Assembly: GCA_004352715.1 (NCBI GenBank)
Contig: SCFE01000095.1
Coordinates: 980,836 to 1,044,835 of the forward strand
Direction: 5' to 3'
Origin: Hofstenia miamia
Lineage: Eukaryota; Xenacoelomorpha; Acoela
Length of the DNA: 64,000 nt
Every line of letters begins with the position of its first letter. Within the stretch, counting starts at the first letter, position 1. Below, one piece after another: positions 34,424-45,535 of the stretch. The notes under the pieces were generated by a model, which was not told the origin of the DNA, searched no databases, and worked only from the letters and a program-made list of their open reading frames with translations. Made by a program: the position numbers and the translations under genes.

Positions 34424-36965
34424 GTAAGTTGCATGTATTTCCTAGAATTTGTAGAGATTTTCTGCGAATGTATAAACTAGTTAGTAATTGATTGTTGATT
34501 TTGTTTTACATAAAATTCGATTTTACTCAAAAATAAGCAAGCTACATAACCTTTAAAAATGAAATCTCTTTACAAAATATCAAAGGTTTGAAATTTGCAA
34601 TTCGTTTGGTTCGAAAAACGTTTCAATTATGAATGTTTTTTTTACCTTTCCATTGAAAATTAAATGCTGAAATGTAAGCAAATTACATTTATTTCTGTCT
34701 CATTTTATATTTTTCTTAATAATTACATTACAATGAACAATAGAATTCAATTAAAACCGTAAATAGAAATTCACATTTATTATACCCGCCTTCTTGTTTT
34801 TGGCAAAAGATCAGATGATATTTCTTTGTTCCAATCTATATATTAATTTTAATTGTCTAGCATTTGCATTTTATCAAGGAAAAATAGACAATTATTTTGA
34901 CATTTTTCTCTTTTGCGTGTATTCACTGCCATGATACGCATTTCCGTTTTAATTATATTAACGTAATCAATCTGCAAATTTCTAGGTTGTAAACTTTAGA
35001 TTCAAGATTTTGACTTACTAAAAATATATTACTGTCTCAATAATGTAAACTGATTCTTGATTGCATATATGCCTAACTACTTCCTTGTTAAAGATTCAAT
35101 TGGTCTGCTACAGTTTTTTCATTTTTATTTGGATTTTGGCTGATTTTGTGTTGGATCTCTATTGTTTATTGGGCCTGAATTGAGGTTAGGCCTAAAATAT
35201 CAGCCCATTTGCAACTTTAAATGTAAATAATTATAAAACTAACAAGATGCGGATTGCGCCTTTGTAATTGACCAATGCAACCTGAATCTATCCGAGAAGG
35301 TGAGATTTACACATTGATTGAGCTTCACTGTGACTTAGTGGAAGTTCAGCCTGCTTTGGTCATTTACAAAGTTGCAGTTAGTATTCTGTTAGTGTTTTAG
35401 AAATCCATGGCATGTATATATGTATGTTTGAAATGATCGGTTAATAACTAATCTAAATGAATTGAACTGTAAGTATCAATTTTATCAAAAAACTTGAATA
35501 ATCGCATACTGGTTATTTGTTTGTAGAATATCAACGCGTCAAATTTTCGTGCTTCTTAAAATTTGACAATTGTCATCATAAGATGTCTCATGAGAAGTTT
35601 GAATGGCGGATTATTCCATTTATGGAATTGTTAATTGCTTCCCAATATCATTAAATATTTAAAAACGGTCAGATGTTTTCAATCGACTATGTGGGAACAT
35701 TTCTTTTTTCCAATGGTTTCCCTTTCATCGGTTCATGTACTTTTCATTCATTATAAAGCAAGACAATCTGTTCTAAGCTTCCATTAATCCAAATTTCCTC
35801 AAATATTAATTTGTTCACAAATTATTTAACTATTTTACAATTGTTTAATTCGTCAAACGTTATTTTTGTTTATGACATTTGCTTATCATTATTTAATCAT
35901 TTCAAATAATTTATTTGTTTTTTGCTGAAAATTTTGCTTAATTAATTTTAACTCAGACAATCGCTTTTACAAAATTGTTGTAGGTATGCATTAAAAAATA
36001 CATTGGAATAGTTCAACAAATTTTGTCTTTAAAATTAATTAAATTTTTATAAAAAACGGAAATTTTGCAATGATTAATAATCTTGAAACTCTTTTATACA
36101 TACTTACCTTCAAAAAATTATAATACTAATTTAAGATTTCATATTAATTATATTTACAAAATTTCTTTGCCTATTTATAAAAAATATTTCTTTATCATAA
36201 ATTTAGTAGTTCTGTAAATTGTATTTGCTTTACACATATTTGTTTTCGGGAATACTTATCAAATCATTGAGTTTACTGTTGGAGCCATCTATCGATGAAA
36301 TTGTGAATATTATTTTGTTTGATTTTTTAAAATTTTAATTATGTTGCAGTAATAAAGAAATGTAACAGTTAGGTCTTTTTCATAAAAATTCATACCTGTA
36401 AAACGTGAATGTCATAATTTAGCAAGATAATCAATTCTATGAAAGGGTTAAGTTTTAATTACCTTTTAAAACTTCAAAGCCTTAGTCTTCATTTGAAGAC
36501 AGATGGTATGCTCAATTCTGTCATTCGCATCCTAGTGAAATCAATGCGAGGCTTTAGCACGGATCGTTTACTTAAACTTTTCTATATTTTACGTAGTTTT
36601 TAAATTTGGTTAATACTATTTGTAAAGGAAAGGGCATACTTCCCATTTTCCTATCCGCTGCTAATTCATTTTGTAGAGCACTTATCCCATTTATCCACTC
36701 GATTCAAGCGGTCTTTTGTTAATACACTGAAAGCAAAGCGTTATTTTAGTTGCTAGCTTTAATGAATAGGGTTAAGAGATAATCCATAAATGCGTTTTAA
36801 TTTTTAGGAGATCTTAAAACTACTAAAATAATGATAAATTGTCGTTCAATAAATTGATGCATTCCATATTTCTAACAATGCTAAGTTACATTCTAATTTT
36901 TTTAATCTCGCAGGTTTAGAAGTATTATGTACTTTAAAATGAAAACTGGGAACATTTCATTTTAG
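34424..36965 (+). other. Eph intron, 2.5 kb
   Basis: AT-rich. A weak fold-back of TTTGTAATTGACCAATGCA (35261) with TGCTTTGGTCATTTACAAA (35353) is the only structure noted. The 3' end is TTCATTTTAG. Confidence 0.75.
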
Positions 36966-37269
36966 TTTATCGCTCAAAAGAGATCTACAAGCCATTCCTG
37001 ATTGCACAAGCAAGTCTCAACAGCCTTTATCCGAATGGTTGGAAGCAATTGGTCTTTCGTCTGCGGCGGAACCCCTCAAAGCCGCGGGTTTCCGAATCGT
37101 CCAAGATTTATTCGGAACTGATGCCGCACAGCTCAAACGATTCGGAGTTCGTTCATGCAAAACTCGAAAACGAATTATTGGCAATCTTGCAATCTTACAG
37201 TTTCAGTTAAGAAAACAGGCTTTGAATCGATCTTCCACCCTCACAAGCCCAGTGCACACGCTTATATAA
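36966..37269 (+). CDS. Eph receptor terminal exon: SAM domain and C-terminus
   Basis: Residues 723-823 and a TAA stop. SEWLEAIGLS matches the Eph SAM start GEWLEAIKM. GFRIVQDLFGTDAAQLKRFGV matches [39 protein letters not shown] matches GHQKKIMNSLQEMKVQL. The SAM tyrosine of many Eph receptors (in GRYTE) is not present here. The protein ends in HTLI, which fits a class I PDZ ligand (Ser/Thr-x-hydrophobic), as in many Eph receptors. SAM and PDZ contacts are protein-interaction functions that do not need kinase activity. The acceptor is TTCATTTTAG at 36956-36965. Entering phase 2 completes a split TAT codon. GC content is visibly higher than in the flanks. Confidence 0.92.
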
Positions 37270-39298
37270 AGCTTTCTATGCGTAAATGCTGACTTCTACC
37301 TAGGGCTTCGCTAAGTCTCGATTCAAACAGTCCTCATTGGAAAAAACTTATGTGAAAATTAGTGCAGTGGTTTTTATTTTGAAATATTTAACTATTTATT
37401 CGACACAATTGGATTTTGATATTTTGATTAAATTTTATTTATGTTTTAAATGTTTTTTTAAATCTTTTTTGAAGTTTTCATTCAACTAAAAAGTGTTAGC
37501 GAAACTTAGGTTTTTTATCTGGCATCGAATCAGTAATTGGTATTTGCACAGAAAAATGATTGTCCTCAAATAAGTTTGTCTTAGACACCATGCCAAAATC
37601 TCCGCTTACTAACATTAACAAGCATGGTATAACTGTATAATTGCATAAATGCATAACTTTTTTAAGTTTTAAATGATATTCAAGATCGTAAAAAAGGTTG
37701 TATATTTGACAACGATTAAATTGACATAAACATGGTTAAAAAGTAAATTACGTACATGTGAATCCATTTTGAGAGTAACTTCAAGAAATATGCTATACGT
37801 GTATATGTTGCCGCTGTTTTATGTTTTATCTAGGTTCAACATAATTTAATTTTTTTCTTAAAAATGGCTCAGCATCCGTATTCCAAGCAATGTACGATTA
37901 GATCACAATAATTTGATAAATAGAAAATGGTTTTAGACTAATAAATTCTAAGCCTCTGCTGAAACTGAAAATATGTTATAATGTACATTTAAAGTAATAC
38001 TACTTTTCAGTAATAACTTAAAAATATTCTTGTACATTGACTGTTGATATGCCGTGTAGCATGCATATAGACTGTCTCGGTATATCAATTTTTATCTACA
38101 TATGTATATTAATACGGATATGTATCAAACGTTGAGTATATTTGCAGTTGTTGTAAATATTTATACACTGAAATTTTAGATTAGTTCCTGAGTGTAAATA
38201 CTACATTTTGAAAAATATGCATACTTGTTTTACGTATAAATGGCATTTCCTAGAAATGATGATTTGCTATTATACCTCTCAGCGACATACTAGATTTTAT
38301 TAGACATTTTTATCTCTCATTGATTTTTTTCAAAACTATAAATTGTTGTCTACATCAACGTAGTTAGTTTTCAGAATGGAAACAACTGAATTGACTCAGC
38401 ACTTCAAGAAAATAAATTAAGAATGAGATGTTTTTTCTAAGCGTCTCAAACACAATGAATATTTAATTTTGGATTCCATTTTTCAAGAGCACTGTATTTT
38501 AGTCAAAATCATTATTGACAGTAATTTAAGTTATTTTAAGAATATAATTTCTCAACATTAATTCAAAGCCACTCTACCATTTACAGTTTACTATTTACAT
38601 TGCGTTATTTCAGAAAGTAGACACCAGGAAGAATCTCCTACATGAATTTGGGATTATTTTTCAGATGTTCGATTTATTTTGCTAGGCAAATTCATGTTAT
38701 AAACTAGCCCCCCAAAACCTTACTTTCACAATTAAAATTTTTATTTTAATGTGTGAATGTGTGAAAAATATTTTTTAAGACATTAATTTTTAAAATATGA
38801 ACAATTACTATAATTACTAAATGCATGCATAAATTCCATAAATTCCATCTTGCTTATATGTATGAAGAAATTGATTTGGACAAATCCATAATTTTGTTAC
38901 ACTTGCCCTTTCTTTTAACCCAGAGATAAAACCGCTTGTTTAGTCAGAAGCTTCAAATCCAATTTCATGAATTTGTAGCAATTTTTTATTTTTGATATAA
39001 TAAGTAAAAGTTCTTTATGCATGCAAAATTTGATTCAATGTTTTCATTAAGCATTTTCATTGAGATTATGTTTTCTCATTAGTTAAATAGTTTTAATTAA
39101 TATATGAAGATTGACAACCTGAGAAATAGAAAATTTGGGTGATGACCGGCTGGTTAAATTAGATCGAAACTTCTTGCTGGCTTCATTCAATTTTTTTGCA
39201 ATTCTTATTAAGTTTAGTTCATGGGAAAGGGATTCGTTTACTTCTAATTTAAGTTCATTAGCAGACTTTTTGCATGCTTGATTGGATTTGTATAGAAA

Positions 39299-39331
<33 letters not shown>

Positions 39332-39509
39332 NNNNNNNNNNNNNNNNNNNNNNNNNNNNNNNNNNNNNNNNNNNNNNNNNNNNNNNNNNNNNNNNNNNNN
39401 NNNNNNNNNNNNNNNNNNNNNNNNNNNNNNNNNNNNNNNNNNNNNNNNNNNNNNNNNNNNNNNNNNNNNNNNNNNNNNNNNNNNNNNNNNNNNNNNNNNN
39501 NATATAAAA

Positions 39510-39546
<37 letters not shown>

Positions 39547-42340
39547 GTTTCAAATTTGAATGTGCATTTTAAAATAGATATCCTTATTTTCAAGTGATAG
39601 TTGATAGGAATGCTTTCATTAATTGAATAACATTAGCATTAATTGTTAACTATGTGATATAATTACTAATTTTGACCAATGTAACTGCTTTATTTACTGG
39701 TGAGTTTACATTTAGGATTAGTAGGTCTATGTCGCTAGACAGGATTGGAAATTTGACTTTCAGAGCTTACAAATACCGGGTATTCTATTGGTACCAGAGA
39801 AGTTCACTCGATAACGTGTAAAATAGCTTTTACACGTTAAAATTAATGTATCGGTTTCGGTAGGTGTTTTGTTGTTTGGGGGTAATTGGCGGTATGAACT
39901 CAATGTCAACATTCATAACTGCCAACATAAAATGAACAAAAGCGGGAGTTACTAAGAAGAAAACGGGAGATTTGTGAAAAACTGCGAAAATAGAAGAAAC
40001 AAACTGATGTTTAGTTTTGACAAATTCAAGGCGAACAATATATATATTGGTAAGCACGTTAAAAATGTTTTCTTTTCTTAGGATACACTCTAAGTGGCAT
40101 AGTTTATGAAAAGTTAATATAAAAAACATACCTGTATGATCTTATCTACACAATAAATTATTTGCTTTGTTGAATTTACAATTGTGTAAAATTTTAAAGC
40201 GTTCAAGAAAATTTTAACTTCCTCTCAGCCCTGATTGGTACCCTTTGATTTTTCGATTTTAGTTATGAGCATAAAATTGAACTAGGTGACTGGGATCTGC
40301 CAAATACAAATTTACTTACTATTTATGTCACAGATGCTTTGTTGAATTAAACCAAAATTACCACTGCTTTTGAAGGTAAAAAATATATCTAATGGACATT
40401 GATAAATTTATTAGGAATGCTGTGCTGAGTATGGGTTCTATTATAAATCCTCAGCCAATCAATATGCTTGAATTATGTAAGCACATAGACATTGACATGT
40501 AATATAAATCCACCCCTCCTCCGTTAATAAAAGCGATGATACTTTGTGGCACTATAAATCTTGGCCCGTACTACACTGCCGATACCTCTATACAACCTGA
40601 GAGTTTTTTTATCCCTTCACGGCTGGGGTGGGAGATTTCATCCCCTTATCTAGTTCTGGATTGGCTTGTGATTTTGACACGAAATTTTGCTCACATATTC
40701 AGCAATATAAAACTTGAGTGCCCAGAAATTCGATGCTATCATTATGTTTGATGACTTCATCAAAGGCCAAAATTTGTGGATTTTGCAAAATGTATTGAAT
40801 ATATCGGTTCTAGCAGGTGGAAACGACAAAATTCAATAGAATTCATTCTTACCTATTCAAATATAATTTTCTTTCTTTCTTAACATACTTTTTTTCAAAA
40901 GTAAAAATTTTTTGCAAAAATTGGAAGATTATGCCCCTCTGTTGAAAGCAATACAATACATAAAATTTATTAGTCAGTAATAATTCCCCACTAAAGTTAG
41001 GAATAGTCACTAAGTCCAAAGGTTTTCAGGTAATAATCAAAGGAAGAAATCCTTGTCCCCAATTTGAACAAAACTAGGGTATTTTATGGTAGTGTGCTAT
41101 GATCAAGATGGAGAGGCACACTTCCGCTAAGTAAATGCTTGCAACCAATGTCATAATTGCAAACGCAATTTTGAAAGCACATACACTTAAATTTCGTACG
41201 GATTTTTTTGTTTGTAAACACTATCCACAATTATTAATAATAAATTTAGTTGAAAATGTACATTGTGTGAACAGTTACCACCCAAAAATAAAACTTCCAT
41301 TTCTAATAATATTTGAAAGTTAAATAAAAGCAATTAGGTTAAGAAAACTATATAACTATATATTACAAAACGCGAGTATTTTATTGGTTTTCTTTTCCTA
41401 ACATTTGTGCTTTTTATTTAGCCGTTTATGCTTTAACATAAATTCGATTTGTAATATTTTTGAGCGTCTGAAGGCGTTATAAAATTTAACATTTCGTCAT
41501 TGAATGCAAGCTCCAATCAGAAATTTATTTTCTTGGGGTCATAAAATAGTAAACACATATTATAATTTCCTTATCGTTTTTATAGGTTCTTGGGCCGAAA
41601 GTGAGAATCAGCGAAGTACTTTCGCATAGATCATGTTAGCATACATATATTGCAGCATCTTAGGTCTGTTCTGGATAAAAAATTCGATTTTCCGAACAGG
41701 CATTTCATTATTTAAACTTGTTAAAATAATGATTTAAAAGATATATATTTAGATAGATATCGCATCTGTAATTTTAACAGTTTTACTAGATTATGCTATT
41801 AATTTTAGCTATACAAAAAGGCTTTCTTGAAAAACCATATTTCATTGGCTATATAAGAAATTTCACCAAACTTTTTCACGTGGACAGAAATTGTTTATTC
41901 AATCTGTTAAATTTAGCACACGCAAGGATGGCATGGTCTGTGAAATATGTATTGGGTTTTTTTAAATGCATGCAAGAAAAATTGTTATTCTGATTTTGTC
42001 TATCTTTGAGCATCGGTAGGGGCACACGTCCTGTGATCTGCGTACTCTCTAATTGTCTGCGCCTGTGAATGCATAGGGGCAACCTTCGAATTTGGAAGAC
42101 GTTTTATAGCGTACTAACATAGTGTAGAAGTTGCAAATGAAATAGAGTCCATATTGACTCTAGAACTGCCAAGGTGTGATCAACTGATTACCTTTGAAAA
42201 ATTTTTTGAATTTAATTGTGAAATATAAGTGTTTGAGACTTCTCAGTTAGTGACTGTTACTTTATGGATATGCACTATCGAATCATGAAGTACTTTCTCC
42301 AATATTCTCACACACACAAACACGCATACATTTTGATATC
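37270..42340 (+). other. 3' UTR and intergenic sequence
   Basis: The first AATAAA hexamers after the stop are at 37940-37945 and 38411-38416, candidate poly(A) signals 0.67 and 1.14 kb downstream. Beyond them I see AT-rich sequence, (TA)n bordering the gap at 39332-39501, and no open frame with recognisable composition. Confidence 0.5.
39332..39501. other. Assembly gap (170 N) inside (TA)n
   Basis: (TA)15 on the left and (TA)n within 15 bp on the right, so the gap probably holds TA repeat. Confidence 0.98.
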
Positions 42341-42351
42341 TTATTTACAGG

Positions 42352-42600
42352 TACACATCGATCGGTTATTCAACTCATGGGCAAGTTCTCCGGCCAGGAC
42401 CAACTTGAAGCATCTCCAGCCACATTCACAAATGGCTCAACTCAGATATCAAATCGATTTCGATGCGGCCTTTGCAAGGAGTCTGGAAGGCCGACGAAAA
42501 ACTGCAACCTTACAAAGATTTGTTGCAATTAATGTCGAAAACATCTGGGGTGTACATTCCAGGCCACTATTCACGAAATGCAATGGACAATGAAACATTT
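42352..42600 (+). pseudogene. Possible piggyBac-like transposase C-terminal Cys-rich tail, broken
   Basis: After TTATTTACAG one frame reads VIQLMGKFSGQ, then RFRCGLCKESGRPTKNC, KICCN, a stop, and CRKHLGC followed by TIHEM. The order C-x2-C, G-x-x-T-K, C, C-x(n)-C, L-x-C resembles the zinc-binding tail of piggyBac-type transposases (DDE_Tnp_1_7 family). The core resemblance is weak. A degenerate zinc knuckle (C-x2-C-x4-[H>R]-x4-C) from a retroelement is the alternative. The in-frame TAA and lack of an upstream DDE domain mark it as a relic. Base composition is less AT-rich than its surroundings. Confidence 0.3.
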
Positions 42601-42661
42601 TTGTTGAAATTATATTTTCGAAATTGGAAAATCCATTTCGCATTGATTGGTTCCTTTTTAC

Positions 42662-42729
42662 AGAGAAAAATAAATGGCGATCAATTGATCACTCCAGAGA
42701 AAAATAAATGGCGATCAATTGATCACTCC
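42662..42729. repeat. 34-bp tandem duplication with palindrome
   Basis: Two exact units starting AGAGAAAAATAAATGGCGAT. Each contains the 12-bp palindrome GATCAATTGATC. Confidence 0.95.
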
Positions 42730-42974
42730 TTAGCCGTTTTAAGGTTGTATAGAACTTTGGCCGTTCTAGAGGTAACCGTGAAATTATGAAATCTCCCAAT
42801 TTTGACATATCTACATCAAACGATACCAAAATAAAAAAATAAATTGTAAAATAAATTATAAAAGAAAGGTAATCACTAACAATACGGTCATGAGTAACAT
42901 ATTTAATGAAGTATTTTGCAACTGAGGCAATTTTGATTGAGTAAGTAATCCCTTTAAGATCAATAAAGTTCAAC

Positions 42975-45123
42975 CTATAGCCCCGCCCTTCTCTTTCAGA
43001 TTCGTGACTACGTTTGAAATTATCAAATCTATTCAATCTTTAAAATACAAATTTAGTGGTTCCTCCATTATCCCAACTTGGTCTCTAAAAATTGCTCCAG
43101 ATGTAATAGCTGAGCCACTTTCATGCATCATAAACGCGTGCATTAGACATTCGACTTTTCCTGACCAATTAAAATTGGCAAATATTACTCTATTATTTAA
43201 AAAAGATGACCCAAATGATTGTTTGCACTATAGACCGATTTCTGTTACATGTTAGTAAGATTTTTGAAAGGCGTCTTTTCAATCAAATTAACGAACATTT
43301 ATGTAAACATAATTTATACTCTCAAAATCAACATGGTTTTAATAAATATATTTCTACAAATGATGCCTTGTTAACAGCTACCAAAAATTGGAGAAATAGC
43401 ATAAATATAGATGAGTGTTCAGCAGTTGCATGCTTAGATTTATCAAAAGCATTTGACTCTATCGACCACCACATATTAATTAAAAAAATAAAAATTCTGG
43501 GCTTCTCAGACAAAAGTGCAGACCTAATAAGCAGTTATCTCCATAATCGTAAACAAAGAGTTAAACTAAATGGAATTCTCTCTGACTGGATTTTTATTAA
43601 AAATGGTGTTCCACAAGGAACAATTTTGGGACCGTTACTATTCAATATCTATGTAAATGATTTGAGCAATTAAACCACATGTAATGTTATACAATATGCT
43701 GATGATACTATGCTATTAAATTCACATAACTCTCCTGAAATTGCTATAAAAGTTCTCGAAGACAATTGCACTCTTCTTGCACAATATTTTGCTTCACTAA
43801 AACTAAGAATAAACCCATCTAAATCTCAATTTTGCTAAATTAGTCCTACATCTAACAATAATTCCACAAATTGTTCACAATTTAAATTGAAATTCAATTA
43901 TGCATACATAGAAAGAGTTAATTCTTTTAAATATTTGGGTATCATTTTTTATTGTCAACTTAATTTTACAAAACAAATATCTAGTGTTATTAAGAAAATG
44001 GCCACTTCAATAAAAGCTCTTAACAATGTATCACAACAGCTTCCAACCACAGCAAAAATTCAATTAATTCACTCATTAATACTAAGCCACTTTAATTATG
44101 GAAACATACTGTATCTGGACATAAATCAACAACTTTTGAATATATTCAATGTGCAAATAAAATGGGCTATAAAAATAGCAGTTAATCATATTTATAACAG
44201 AAATACGGCTGTCAAGAAATTAACAAAAACTTTTCTAAATCCACAATGCAATAATACACTTTTTTTATAAGAACCAGTAAATTTTTTTCTGAGGCTCAGC
44301 TGTTCTTATTTTTTTTGGCACTTTGAGCCTTAAATTGTTCTTAATTTGTTCTGATTCTTTCTAAGGTAAAAAACAGGTTTTGGCTATTTACTTTACTATT
44401 TAGAGGATTTTAGATGCCACTGATTCTTTTTGCTATAACTACTTTATATTTTTATTATCCTTTTGTATGTATTTTTAAGCCTTTGGAACTGTAAATAAGT
44501 ATCTTTTGTTACTATTCATTGAAAAATTCAAAACAAAAAAACTACTTTTTAAATACTTTCAGCCTCACTACTGTTCTTAAATTGTTCTTATTTTTTGGCA
44601 TTTTTGAGCCTCATTGTTCTTATAAAATTAATCTTATAAAAAATATTTAGTAATATTGTTCCATACCACAAATCCAACTTTCTATCCTCTAAAATATTGC
44701 TTAGACATAGAACCCTAAAAATTAAGCCTCTTGCATATAACAAGAAAATAATGAAAAATTTATTTCTCAGCACATCAATAAATATATGGAATAATTTACC
44801 TAAATCTATAAAACAAATAAATATATTAAGAGTATTCAAAAACGAAATTAAAAAATACTTCTGTCGTTATACAAAGGAAAGGCTTGAATACAAATTGCGA
44901 GGTTTTAAATTTTATAATAGTGATTATTCAATAGAGCGCATCTAACCTAAATTCGCCATAGCCCAAGCTAGTAATTGTAATTATTTTTGTAAACATTATC
45001 TTTGTATGTGTTTTATTCCTTTATTTCTATTGTTTGACGCTATTTAGAGTTGTAAACAGTATTTTATAAAGTAAAAAGCACCTCTAAATATAGATATTTC
45101 ATTTCATTTTATTTCATTTCATA
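42975..45123 (+). pseudogene. Broken non-LTR retrotransposon (CR1/jockey-like LINE)
   Basis: Encodes a LINE reverse transcriptase in pieces. Landmarks in order are FKKDDPNDCLHYRPIS (RT1), a frameshift near 43245, SAVACLDLSKAFDSIDHHIL (first catalytic Asp block), GVPQGTILGPLLFNIYVNDL (43614-43670), a stop at 43671, QYADDTMLL (YADD active site, about 43692), another stop near 43838, then NSFKYLGIIF. It resumes after an inserted MITE with NIWNNLPKSIKQI, the typical C-terminal block of CR1/jockey-type ORF2. It ends in an (ATTTC)n-type tail at about 45096-45122. The 5' part with the endonuclease is missing, as is usual after truncated reverse transcription. The element is dead. Confidence 0.85.
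44268..44622. mobile_element. 355-bp TA-flanked MITE inside the LINE
   Basis: Termini TAAGAACCAG and CATTGTTCTTA lie between TA dinucleotides at 44266 and 44623. Longer inverted blocks follow: TGAGGCTCA, GTTCTTATTTTTT, GCAC/GCAT-TTTGAGCC and TTAAATTGTTCTTA. Element plus one TA is 357 bp (a multiple of 3), and the LINE frames on its two sides come into register when it is left out. A TA target fits a Tc1/mariner-mobilised MITE. No coding sequence is present. Confidence 0.75.
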
Positions 45124-45255
45124 GTCATGCTCTGTTGACATTTAAAGCAGAATGTCATAAATTTGGTCTTCTTCTTGAGACGTAAGCCGTTTATAATAGT
45201 AGTAGATTAGCATAGAGAGCGTGCATTATGTACTTGTAAGCCAAATGTGTGGCTA

Positions 45256-45535
45256 CTAGTGATGTGCAAGTAGGGATACTAACTACTGTACCCGGGTATG
45301 GTCAGACCTGAAAACGGGTCAAACCCACTCGACCTGTCGTCTTGAATTTGACCCGACTGCTATGCATTGTTTCTCATGCGACAAAGCAGTTACATGTAAC
45401 ACACTGTTCAATTGCTCAAATTAGTGTTAAAACCTATACATGTAACGTGTAACCAGCAATTAATGTAAGCGTTCTTGATAAACCAGGCACGACCTGATTT
45501 AAAGAAAAAGCATTCACCCCGACCCGAAGAGGACC
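45256..45535. mobile_element. MITE with GGGTA/GGGTC words (same family as 9075)
   Basis: The left part reads TAGTGATGTGCAAGTAGGGA, then GTACCCGGGTATGG and ACGGGTCAAACCCACTCGAC. The right part reads CCCCGACCCGAAGAGG. It resembles the element at 9075 at its left end. The right end overlaps or abuts the hAT-transposase pseudogene, which may have lost its C-terminal part here. Confidence 0.45.

Noticed and set aside
35258-35385. Fold-back with TTTGTAA-TTGACCAATGCA arms as a MITE
   Set aside because: The arms are imperfect and no target duplication is visible. It may be chance in AT-rich DNA.
40536-40751. 71-codon plus-strand frame with ordinary-looking composition
   Set aside because: Short, isolated, with no recognisable motif or supporting splice sites.
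42463-42789. 108-codon plus-strand frame overlapping the Cys-rich relic
   Set aside because: A different frame of the same block with no family signature. It also crosses the 34-bp tandem repeat.
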